Origin: Gammaproteobacteria bacterium
GTDB taxonomy: Bacteria > Pseudomonadota > Gammaproteobacteria > Arenicellales > JAANXG01
Length of the DNA stretch: 64,000 bases
Assembly (NCBI GenBank): GCA_024638505.1
Contig: JAHEKE010000003.1
Coordinates: 62,001 to 126,000 of the forward strand
Direction: 5' to 3'
Position numbers and translations under genes: made by a program. Each line of letters begins with the position of its first letter. Positions within the stretch are counted from its first letter, which is position 1. This document shows, in pieces, positions 35,183 through 44,212 of this stretch. Under the pieces are notes generated by a model. The model was not told where the DNA came from. It worked only from the letters and a program-made list of their open reading frames with translations, and did no database searches.

Positions 35183-35647
35183 ATGAAAAGAAGCGTAATT
35201 GAGTTATGGGTGGGATTGTTCGTGGTCGCGGGTTTGGTAGCGCTAGGCGTGCTCGCATTTAAAGTGGGTAATTTAAGCGGTACTGATATACGAGACACCT
35301 ATGCGGTTACCGCACATTTTGACAATATTGGTGGCCTGTCTGCCAAGGCGCCAGTAACCCTGGCGGGTGTCCGCATAGGACGCGTGTCTGGGATCAAGAT
35401 CGACAGCGATAACTACCGCGCGGTGGTGGAATTGAGTATTGACAGGAAATACGACAACCTGCCTTTGGACACGAGTGCGTCGATCCTTACTCAGGGTCTG
35501 CTGGGGGCGCAGTACGTGGGAGTAGAGCCCGGCGCCGATGAGGAATATCTCAAGAATGGCAGTCAAATCGAGATCACGCAGTCTGCCATTGTATTGGAAC
35601 AGATGCTAGGCCAGTTTCTTTTTGGTCAGGCACAGGGCGACAAGTAA
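35183..35647 (+). CDS. mlaD: Phospholipid-binding MCE protein MlaD
   Basis: A 154-residue MCE-domain protein with an N-terminal membrane anchor (residues about 7-27) and one MCE domain (GGLSAKAPVTLAGVRIGRVS, then LGAQYVGVEPG). It forms the hexameric periplasmic ring on MlaFEB. The stop is immediately followed by mlaC. Confidence 0.94.
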   Translation: MKRSVIELWVGLFVVAGLVALGVLAFKVGNLSGTDIRDTYAVTAHFDNIGGLSAKAPVTLAGVRIGRVSGIKIDSDNYRAVVELSIDRKYDNLPLDTSASILTQGLLGAQYVGVEPGADEEYLKNGSQIEITQSAIVLEQMLGQFLFGQAQGDK

Positions 35648-36256
35648 ATGCGGCTAGGGGCAATGCTCGGCCTGCTGGCTTTTCTGTTCTGTCCGTTGAG
35701 CGAGGCAGGGCAGTCTCCCGATTTACTGGTCAAAGAGACGACTGATCGTGTGCTCAGCGAACTCACTGCTAATCGAGAAGCGCTGCAGGCTGATGTCAAT
35801 CAGCTTTACAAGATGGTTGATGAAATCGTGCTGACACACTTTGATTTCAACCGTATGTCAAAACTCGTGTTGGGTAAACATTGGAAAAACGCAAGCGCAG
35901 CGCAGCGTGAGCAGTTTGAGCAGGAGTTCAAGTCTTTATTGGTAAGGACTTATGCGACAGCGTTGTTTGAATACACCGGTCAGGAAATCGTCTATAAACC
36001 GTTCCATCATAAGGACGGTTCAGATCGAGCCACGGTCAAAACTGAAATCGTTCCCAGCGACGGCCCGCGCATACCCCTCGACTATGCTCTGCGCAAAGAG
36101 TCGGACAATAAATGGCGGGTTTACGATGTGCGGATAGACGGGATTAGTTTGGTAACGAACTACCGAACGTCGTATGGCCGGATTATCGAGTCTGAGGGGA
36201 TAGATACGCTCATTGTGTCTATGAGTGAAAAACGCAAGGCGCTGATGGAGCAATAA
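35648..36256 (+). CDS. mlaC: Periplasmic phospholipid carrier MlaC
   Basis: A 202-residue periplasmic protein with a signal peptide ending near residue 19 (LSEAGQS). The mature chain carries the MlaC/Ttg2D pattern FDFNRMSKLVLGKHW and QFEQEFKSLLVRTYATAL. It ferries phospholipids between MlaA at the outer membrane (not in the window) and MlaFEDB. Confidence 0.93.
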   Translation: MRLGAMLGLLAFLFCPLSEAGQSPDLLVKETTDRVLSELTANREALQADVNQLYKMVDEIVLTHFDFNRMSKLVLGKHWKNASAAQREQFEQEFKSLLVRTYATALFEYTGQEIVYKPFHHKDGSDRATVKTEIVPSDGPRIPLDYALRKESDNKWRVYDVRIDGISLVTNYRTSYGRIIESEGIDTLIVSMSEKRKALMEQ

Positions 36257-36257
36257 C

Positions 36258-36548
36258 TTGTACATGGAGGGCGACGCGGAAAACGAGTACGATTTAGACG
36301 GGAACCTGACCTACGAGACCGTTCCTGATCTTTTCACACGGAATCTGCCCATGGATTCCGGCTCGGTTAGCCTCAACTTGACCAAGGTAAAGCGCGTGGA
36401 CAGCGCGGGACTTGCTTTATTAGTGGAGTGGTCTTGTCAGGCGCGGGCAAGAGAAAAAAAGCTAGTCCTGAAAAACGTACCCGCGCAGCTTAAATCGTTG
36501 ATTGATGCAAGTGGATTACGGGAAATCCTCCCAACATCTAATCAATAA
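36258..36548 (+). CDS. mlaB: STAS-domain protein MlaB
   Basis: A 96-residue STAS protein that binds MlaF and is needed for complex stability. The conserved DSAG motif (KRVDSAGLALLVEW) is present. The start is TTG at 36258 or ATG at 36264. Last mla gene; the next gene starts 31 bases later. Confidence 0.88.
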   Translation: MYMEGDAENEYDLDGNLTYETVPDLFTRNLPMDSGSVSLNLTKVKRVDSAGLALLVEWSCQARAREKKLVLKNVPAQLKSLIDASGLREILPTSNQ

Positions 36549-36579
36549 AATCGTCTTTGGCAGTTGACTGCGACTGGTT

Positions 36580-37509
36580 ATGGGGCGATCTTCTCCGGCT
36601 GTAGCCATTGAGCAGGTACACAAAAGGTTTGACCAGGTACGTGCTCTTAACGGAATTGAGTTTGCCATCCAACCAGGAGAGTTCTTCGGGCTGCTCGGCC
36701 CCAACGGGGCAGGTAAATCCACGTTGATCAACGCTCTGGCAGGATTAGTCCTTGTGGATTCCGGCAGGTTGTCGGTGATGGGTTACGATGTCCGTTCGCA
36801 GTATAGGGAAGCCCGGCAGCGCTTGGGTGTGGTGCCACAAGAGCTTGTTTATGATCCCTTTTTTAAAGTCTACGAGACACTTCGCTTCCAGGCAGGTTAT
36901 TTCGGACTGGGCAGGGAAGCTGAACCCTGGATCGAAGAACTGCTGCATGAATTGAGCCTTACTGACAAAGCGCAGGCCAATATGCGGTCCCTATCCGGCG
37001 GAATGAAACGCAGGGTGTTGATTGGCCAAGCACTGGTGCACAAACCCCCGGTAGTGGTTTTAGATGAACCTACTGCAGGTGTAGATGTAGAGTTAAGGCG
37101 GCAACTTTGGTCACTGGTGAAGAGGCTGCATCAGGACGGTCATACCATCGTTTTGACCACCCATTATCTGGAAGAGGCTGAGGAACTGTGTGACCGTATA
37201 GCAATCATAAATCACGGTAAAGTGGTGGCTCTTGATACCAAGGCGGACCTGTTGGCTCGCGGTATCTCTAAAACGCTACACGTGCATACGCGCGAACCTG
37301 CGCCAAACTTGCCGCCGGCATTAGCCGACAAGGTTAAGTACGTAACAGACGATTACATCGAACTCAGTTTCACCCTTGGTTCTGACGAGGACTCTGTGAT
37401 GCAGGTGCTGGATATGCTCAGGGATGCGGGAGTGAAAATTATCGATATAAGAGTGGAGCAAGACGATCTGGAGGATGTTTTCGTTCAATTAACCAGGGAG
37501 CCCAATTAA
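36580..37509 (+). CDS. yadG: ABC transporter ATPase, YadG-like
   Basis: A 309-residue ABC-2-type ATPase. Walker A is [12 protein letters not shown], signature SLSGGMKRRVLIGQAL, Walker B VVVLDEPTAGVDVEL and switch TTHYLEEAEEL. The C-terminal DUF4162-like part is typical of YadG/drug-export ATPases. It is coupled to the permease gene by a one-base overlap. The substrate is unknown; the position after mla and before ibaG-murA hints at an envelope lipid or precursor. Confidence 0.88.
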   Translation: MGRSSPAVAIEQVHKRFDQVRALNGIEFAIQPGEFFGLLGPNGAGKSTLINALAGLVLVDSGRLSVMGYDVRSQYREARQRLGVVPQELVYDPFFKVYETLRFQAGYFGLGREAEPWIEELLHELSLTDKAQANMRSLSGGMKRRVLIGQALVHKPPVVVLDEPTAGVDVELRRQLWSLVKRLHQDGHTIVLTTHYLEEAEELCDRIAIINHGKVVALDTKADLLARGISKTLHVHTREPAPNLPPALADKVKYVTDDYIELSFTLGSDEDSVMQVLDMLRDAGVKIIDIRVEQDDLEDVFVQLTREPN

Positions 37510-38264
37510 TGGCAGGGATGGTATGGCTGTTTTGGAAGGAGTTAGTCCGCTTCGGAAAGGTCGCGTTTCAAACAGTTATTGCTCCGGTGATGACGGCGCT
37601 TTTGTTTTTGCTGGTTTTTTCTCATGTTCTCGAAGGGCGGGTCAATGTGTACGAGGGCGTTTCATATACCGCTTTTTTGGTGCCCGGTTTGATCATGATG
37701 TCAGTCATTCAGAATGGGTTTGCTAACAGCTCATCAAGCCTGATTCAATCAAAGATTACCGGTAATTTATTTTTCGTTTTGATCACTCCGATTTCGTATG
37801 TTGAATTTTTTATTGCCTACGTCGCCGCCGCCATGGTCAGAGGCCTGGCGGTTGGGGCGACTATTCTATTGTTTGCTCTCCTGCTCGTTGATATTTCAGT
37901 ACACAGCTATACGTTAGTGCTAGTCTTCGCGCTGCTGGGCAGCGCTATACTCGGGGCCCTGGGGATCATCGCTGCTATATGGGCGGACAAGTATGACCAG
38001 CTGGCCGCATTTCAAAACTTCGTAATCATGCCGTTATCTTTTTTAAGCGGCGTATTCTATTCAATTCATTCCCTACCTCCTTTTTGGCAGACACTGTCTC
38101 GATTCAACCCTTTTTTCTATATGATCGACGGATTTCGTCATGGTTTCTTTGCCATATCGGATGTGCCTGTAGCCGTCAGCTTGGCCATATGTCTGACAGC
38201 TTTTATCCTGCTGTCAGCAATAACGCTGTCTATCCTGAAGATTGGCTATAAACTGCGGGTATGA
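37509..38264 (+). CDS. yadH: ABC-2 permease, YadH-like
   Basis: A 251-residue ABC-2 membrane protein with six hydrophobic helices and the conserved segment GALGIIAAIWADKYDQLAAFQNF followed by PLSFLSGVFYS. It forms an exporter with the preceding ATPase. The pair is conserved in gammaproteobacteria; cargo is not established. Confidence 0.88.
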   Translation: MAGMVWLFWKELVRFGKVAFQTVIAPVMTALLFLLVFSHVLEGRVNVYEGVSYTAFLVPGLIMMSVIQNGFANSSSSLIQSKITGNLFFVLITPISYVEFFIAYVAAAMVRGLAVGATILLFALLLVDISVHSYTLVLVFALLGSAILGALGIIAAIWADKYDQLAAFQNFVIMPLSFLSGVFYSIHSLPPFWQTLSRFNPFFYMIDGFRHGFFAISDVPVAVSLAICLTAFILLSAITLSILKIGYKLRV

Positions 38265-38348
38265 GGTCTTAAGATAATTTGCTGGCTGTCGCGAACTGGT
38301 GACGGTTTAACAGCTAGTAACCAGCGATTCACTAAACTAAAATGGGTA

Positions 38349-38606
38349 ATGATTATGGTTATGCCGCAAGACATAAAAGACTGGATTGAGCAGGGTTTGG
38401 CAGGGTCCAGGGTTGAAATTGATGGTGATGGGCGCCATTTTCATGCCACTATAGTGAGCCCGGCGTTCGAAGGTAAGAGCGCGGTGCAGCAGCATCAGTT
38501 AGTGTACGGCGTACTGGGTGACAAGATGAAATCAGACATCCATGCGTTGTCCATGCGTACACTGACTCCGGAGCAGTGGGAGCAACATCAGCGTGGACAA
38601 ACGTAA
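38349..38606 (+). CDS. ibaG: BolA-family protein IbaG
   Basis: An 85-residue (or 81 from ATG 38361) BolA-type protein with the class II KH-like fold: VEIDGDGRHFHATIVSPAFE and HQLVYGVLGDKM, containing the metal/cluster-binding His region. Position before murA identifies it as IbaG (YrbA) and not BolA. Next to a monothiol glutaredoxin gene, its natural Fe-S cluster partner. Confidence 0.9.
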   Translation: MIMVMPQDIKDWIEQGLAGSRVEIDGDGRHFHATIVSPAFEGKSAVQQHQLVYGVLGDKMKSDIHALSMRTLTPEQWEQHQRGQT

Positions 38607-38625
38607 TCAGGTAGAAGGTAAAGTT

Positions 38626-38934
38626 ATGAGTGACATTCAGAATCGAATCAAACAGACCATCGAATCCAGTGATGTCATACTGTTTATGAAAGGCACACCG
38701 GATTTTCCGCAGTGTGGTTTCTCCGGGCGTGCAGTCCAGATTTTGAAGGCCTGTGGAACCGAATTCTCCAGTGTAGATGTCCTGGCCGATGACGATATTC
38801 GCCAAGGAATCAAGCAGTATTCCAGCTGGCCCACTATTCCACAGCTTTACATCAAAGGTGAGTTTGTTGGCGGCAGTGATATTATTCTTGAGATGTATGA
38901 AAAAGGAGAGCTGCAGCAGAAGTTGAGTACGTAG
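38626..38934 (+). CDS. grxD: Monothiol glutaredoxin, Grx4 type
   Basis: A 102-residue CGFS glutaredoxin (C30 in PQCGFSGRA) that binds a [2Fe-2S] cluster with glutathione and transfers it, often in complex with BolA-type proteins. The frame is open 11 codons further upstream, into ibaG, but ATG 38626 has a good ribosome site (AGAAGGT) and matches the family start. A strong terminator follows. Confidence 0.94.
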   Translation: MSDIQNRIKQTIESSDVILFMKGTPDFPQCGFSGRAVQILKACGTEFSSVDVLADDDIRQGIKQYSSWPTIPQLYIKGEFVGGSDIILEMYEKGELQQKLST

Positions 38935-38961
38935 CAGCGTTGCCTGCACTATACTCAGTAC

Positions 38962-38989
38962 AAGGCTGCCCTAGTGGGCAGCCTTTTTT
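38962..38989 (+). terminator. Rho-independent terminator after grxD
   Basis: A perfect ten-base-pair stem (AAGGCTGCCC, loop TAGT, GGGCAGCCTT) is followed by a run of T. It lies 28 bases after the grxD stop and separates the ibaG-grxD unit from murA. Confidence 0.9.
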
Positions 38990-39035
38990 GATGCAAACAG
39001 CGTGAGATGGGAATAGTATGGGTGCTTCGACATGA

Positions 39036-40349
<1,314 letters not shown>

Positions 40350-40439
40350 CGCCTATTTGTCGCAAGACTGAAAACTCATCGGGCTTCCACCCCGGTTTTA
40401 CCGGGTATGGACGCGCTTAACGAACCTGCTGAATGACCA

Positions 40440-41753
40440 GTGACCAAGCTTAAACTCAACAAACTGAACGGCGCGGATGCGTGTTTCCATGAGGAGTTGT
40501 CGGCACTGTTGGATCGATCTTCCGCCGATAACGATGTGTCCGTCGCAGTCATGGGTATTATCAGCAGAATTCGCAGCCAGGGCGACCAAGCTCTGCTCGA
40601 TCTCACCCGGGAGTTCGATCGTTTTGAACTTGGTGATGCTGCGGAGTTGGAGGTTTCTACAGACGAACTCGATGCCGCGCTGGCAAGGTTAGATTCTCAG
40701 CTGCGTGACGCTTTGCGCGCTGCCACGGAGCGGATTCGTCAGTATCACCTGCGGCAGGCGATTGAGCCTTGGGATTATGTTGAGCCCGACGGCACTCGTC
40801 TAGGGCAAAAAGTCACGCCTTTGGATCGCGTCGGTATATATGTCCCTGGTGGTAAAGCGGCTTATCCCTCATCCGTATTGATGAATGCGATACCGGCAAA
40901 AACCGCGGGAGTGAGAGAGTTGATCATGGCCGTACCGGCCCCCGGCGGAGAAGTGAACGACTCCGTTCTGGCCGCCGCGGCGCTGGCGGAAGTGGATCAA
41001 GTATTCCGCATAGGCGGTGCCCAAGCGATAGCGGCAATGGCCTATGGTACCGAAACAGTACCCAGGGTAGACAAGATAGTCGGGCCGGGAAATGCCTATG
41101 TAGCTAGCGCAAAGAAGCTTGTCTTCGGCCAGGTGGGTATCGATATGGTTGCGGGACCTTCCGAAGTGGTTGTGCTGTGCGATGCTTCGGTGGATCCAGA
41201 ATGGGTAGCGATGGATTTATGTGCGCAGGCAGAGCACGACGAAATGGCCCAAGCGATAGTAATCAGTGTAGAGCAAGCCGTGCTCGACCGGATTGACGCG
41301 GCCCTGCATAAACTGGTTCCGACCCTCGAGCGCGCGGCCATTGTGCGTGCAGCATTGCAGTCGCACGGTGCACTCGTTCAAGTTTCAGATCTTGCGCAGG
41401 CGGCGCAGGTAATCAATCGAATTGCTCCGGAGCATTTGGAACTCATGCTCAAAGAGGCAGAACAAATTTTGCCTCTGATCAGGCATGCTGGGGCGATCTT
41501 TTTAGGTGCGCATAGTGCGGAAACACTGGGTGATTACTGCGCCGGACCAAATCACGTGCTGCCCACTGCAGGGACTGCGCGGTTTAGTTCGCCATTGGGG
41601 GTGTACGATTTTCAGAAACGTACAAGCATTATTCAGTGTTCCCCCGCCGGTGCGCGTCGACTGGCCGGGACTGCGTCTATCCTGGCCCGCGCTGAGACGC
41701 TAACCGCGCATGCGCGCTCCGCCGAGTACCGAATGAAGGAAAATAGTGAATGA
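40440..41753 (+). CDS. hisD: Histidinol dehydrogenase
   Basis: A 437-residue zinc enzyme oxidising histidinol to histidine in two NAD-dependent steps. Recognisable are [20 protein letters not shown], the [15 protein letters not shown] signature, [10 protein letters not shown] with zinc/catalytic residues, and [18 protein letters not shown]. The start is GTG at 40440. It is followed 56 bases later by hisC; hisG is not next to it. Confidence 0.95.
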   Translation: MTKLKLNKLNGADACFHEELSALLDRSSADNDVSVAVMGIISRIRSQGDQALLDLTREFDRFELGDAAELEVSTDELDAALARLDSQLRDALRAATERIRQYHLRQAIEPWDYVEPDGTRLGQKVTPLDRVGIYVPGGKAAYPSSVLMNAIPAKTAGVRELIMAVPAPGGEVNDSVLAAAALAEVDQVFRIGGAQAIAAMAYGTETVPRVDKIVGPGNAYVASAKKLVFGQVGIDMVAGPSEVVVLCDASVDPEWVAMDLCAQAEHDEMAQAIVISVEQAVLDRIDAALHKLVPTLERAAIVRAALQSHGALVQVSDLAQAAQVINRIAPEHLELMLKEAEQILPLIRHAGAIFLGAHSAETLGDYCAGPNHVLPTAGTARFSSPLGVYDFQKRTSIIQCSPAGARRLAGTASILARAETLTAHARSAEYRMKENSE

Positions 41754-41809
41754 CATGGGGTTCGGGTTGAATTCTGTACTTTGCTCCCAGCCTTCGGGAT
41801 GCCCCACAC

Positions 41810-42904
41810 ATGCCTTTGAATAAAAAACAGGAAAATACTGGAGTGCACCGGATCAGACCGGAGATCCAGACCCTGCGAGCGTACACCGTTCAAGCAAGTG
41901 ACGGATTAATAAAGCTGGACGCAATGGAAAACCCGTATTCCTGGCCGAAACACATGCGCGATGAGTGGCTGGATCAGCTGCGGGATGTTCCTCTAAATCG
42001 TTACCCTGATGCCAGTGGAAGTGAGCTCAAGCAGCACCTTCGTCAAACAATGAACATCCCTCAGCAGACGGAGATCTTGCTCGGAAACGGTTCCGATGAG
42101 CTAATACAGATTGTTCAGTTGTGTCTATCCGGGCCGGGCGGCGCGATGTTGGCGCCAGCGCCGTCTTTTGTCATGTATGAAATGACTGCCCGCTTCGTAG
42201 GCGCCAGGTATTTCAGCGTGCCGCTGTGTTCTGATTTTTCCCTGGATCTGGACGCCATGTGTAACGCGATTCGTAAACACAACCCCTCCGTCGTGTTTCT
42301 GGCATACCCTAATAATCCGACCGGAAACCTGTTTGATCGGGCCGCTGTGGATGAAATTATCCGGGTTACTAACGGGCTGGTTGTTTTGGATGAGGCATAT
42401 TACATCTTTGCGCATGACAGTTATTACGACCAGATCGAGCGGCACGATAATCTGGTTGTGATGCGTACTCTATCTAAACTGGGTTTAGCCGGCCTGCGCC
42501 TGGGATTTCTCGTTGGCCCCGCACCCTGGGTTGGGCAGTTTGAAAAAGTTCGTATGCCTTACAACGTGGGTGCATTAACCCAGCGTACTGCCGTCTTCGC
42601 GCTACAAAAAATGGACGTATTTAAACGACAGGCTGAATTTATCGTAGCTGAGCGAGAACGTGTCTATGCAGAGCTGCGTGCTATGCCTGAATTAACACCA
42701 TTCACCAGCCAGACTAACTTTATTCTTTTTCGTAGTGCACAAATGCCCGCCGCTGTTCTTTTCCAAAAGCTAGTCGAGCGCGGAATTTTGATTAAGAATT
42801 TTCACCATGCCGGAACCGTTCTGCATCAATGTTTGCGCGTATCAATTGGTACGCAGGATGAGAACGACAAGTTTTTACAGGCAGTGGATGAGTGTTTGCG
42901 CTAG
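41810..42904 (+). CDS. hisC: Histidinol-phosphate aminotransferase
   Basis: A 364-residue fold-type I PLP enzyme. Motifs: LDAMENPYSWP at the N-terminus, LGNGSDELIQ, LAYPNNPTGNLFD, the Tyr/Asp segment LDEAYYIF, the PLP lysine in RTLSKLGLAGLRLGF, and the C-terminal LRVSIGTQDEN with the substrate-carboxylate arginine. It converts imidazole acetol phosphate to histidinol phosphate with glutamate. Confidence 0.94.
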   Translation: MPLNKKQENTGVHRIRPEIQTLRAYTVQASDGLIKLDAMENPYSWPKHMRDEWLDQLRDVPLNRYPDASGSELKQHLRQTMNIPQQTEILLGNGSDELIQIVQLCLSGPGGAMLAPAPSFVMYEMTARFVGARYFSVPLCSDFSLDLDAMCNAIRKHNPSVVFLAYPNNPTGNLFDRAAVDEIIRVTNGLVVLDEAYYIFAHDSYYDQIERHDNLVVMRTLSKLGLAGLRLGFLVGPAPWVGQFEKVRMPYNVGALTQRTAVFALQKMDVFKRQAEFIVAERERVYAELRAMPELTPFTSQTNFILFRSAQMPAAVLFQKLVERGILIKNFHHAGTVLHQCLRVSIGTQDENDKFLQAVDECLR

Positions 42905-42923
42905 GGCCCTATAGCTGTATTTT

Positions 42924-43835
42924 TCAGTTTCTGCGCATGCTGAAATTAACTTCGTTAAGCTCGCCAATGAGGCGAAGCTTCTCTGCGTCGGCGAGCGGGC
43001 AGAGCGGTGGACGCACTCTGCACCACTCTGTATCGTTGTGGAAATCAGCCACAATGGCCTTCAGTGCGGGAATGACCGGGTGTGACTCTATGACTTTTCG
43101 TACGCGGGTTATTGCCGATTGCAACTCGGCAGCATCTGTTTTTTTCCAGCGCTGGAAAACCAGACGTATGGCGGCCAGATTTACGTTTCCCGACGCCGTT
43201 ATGCATCCCGCCGCACCATTCTTCAGCCCTTCCAATAAAAACGACTCTGAACCCGGGTATATGTACAGATTGGGAAAGTTATTCAGCACCGACATAGTGA
43301 AACTCCAATCACCGCCGCTGTCCTTCAGGCCGACGACGGTTGATGGATAGGCATTTATTAATCGTTCGATGAGCGGTAGCGAGATGGGAGTCTGCGATAT
43401 TGGTGGAATGTGATACAGATAAAGCTTTAGTTTAGAGTCGCCAACCCGCTCGATGATTTGCGCAAAATGGGCAAACAATCCATCGTCACTCACTCCTTTA
43501 TAATAGAATGGAGGGAGCATCAGTACACCACCGCAACCTAGCTGTAAGGCGTGCTTCGTCAGTCGCATGCTGTCTGCTGCGGCACACATCCCAGTTCCCG
43601 GTAGCAGCTTGTCAGCTGGAATACCCTGATCGACCAGAGCCTCCAGTAATTCAACTCTCTCGTCGATTGTCAGTGAATTAGCTTCGCTGGTTGTGCCAAA
43701 CACCGCTAGACCATCGGCACCTTGCTGCAACAGCCAATTGCAGTGATGTATGAACGCCTGCTTGTTGGGACGCCAATCGGAACCAAATGGCGTTAATGCC
43801 GGCACCAGTACTCCGCTGAACGTTGTGATACTCAT
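42924..43835 (-). CDS. Dihydrodipicolinate synthase family aldolase
   Basis: A 303-residue class I aldolase TIM barrel. The N-terminal GVLVPALTPFGSDW and GTTSEANSL phosphate-type loop, the catalytic Tyr segment YLYHIPPIS and the Schiff-base lysine in VVGLKDSGGD are all present. The family covers DapA, N-acetylneuraminate lyase, KDG aldolase and 4-hydroxy-2-oxoglutarate-type enzymes. The sequence TTSEANS in place of the DapA GTTGE(S/A) motif and the HIPP segment argue against DapA proper. It is convergent with hisC; beyond it lies the relic of a dipeptide epimerase. Confidence 0.83.
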   Translation of the reverse strand: MSITTFSGVLVPALTPFGSDWRPNKQAFIHHCNWLLQQGADGLAVFGTTSEANSLTIDERVELLEALVDQGIPADKLLPGTGMCAAADSMRLTKHALQLGCGGVLMLPPFYYKGVSDDGLFAHFAQIIERVGDSKLKLYLYHIPPISQTPISLPLIERLINAYPSTVVGLKDSGGDWSFTMSVLNNFPNLYIYPGSESFLLEGLKNGAAGCITASGNVNLAAIRLVFQRWKKTDAAELQSAITRVRKVIESHPVIPALKAIVADFHNDTEWCRVRPPLCPLADAEKLRLIGELNEVNFSMRRN

Positions 43836-43926
43836 AATTTTTTATTAATGTCCTTGTTGCGTCCTTTGCTCAGGTGAAGATTGCTCTGCAGCATGTATTT
43901 GAAGCTACAACAGTTTACCTAGGCTC

Positions 43927-44184
43927 TACAATAAAAGCAGGAATTTTCTGATGAGTACGTTGAAAGCGCTGCGCACAGCGCGTTGTGCGCAGCAGCGCGG
44001 TCTGACCCTATTGGTTGGCTGTATGGTTGGCACATCCCTGGTTATGCCACCGGCAATGCTGATCGGAGCGTTTGCTTGATTTGTCGATCTCGACGGGACG
44101 ATGCTACTGGCCCGAGGCCGGGCGAACGGTCTGTATTACAGTGGCGGTCGAGTAAAGCTGCCTAAACCTGCTCTCTGGAGGTGA
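43927..44184 (+). pseudogene. C-terminal relic of a dipeptide epimerase (enolase superfamily)
   Basis: Plus-strand codons from ATG 43951 read LLVGCMVGTSLVMPPAML, then an in-frame TGA at 44077, then FVDLDGTMLLAR, YYSGGRV and a final PALW before TGA at 44182. These match, in order, the last about 80 residues of L-Ala-D/L-Glu (dipeptide) epimerases such as YcjG. Upstream, IKAG at about 43929-43940 lies in another frame and fits the catalytic-lysine-side strand. The first three quarters of the gene are missing. No intact copy is in the window. Confidence 0.75.
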
Positions 44185-44212
44185 CCGCCGAGAGCCAGCT
44201 TCTTGTCCGAGT

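Noticed and set aside
43983-44165. 60-residue frame on the plus strand in the gap before gdhB
   Set aside because: It is out of frame with the epimerase relic, which explains the same bases much better.
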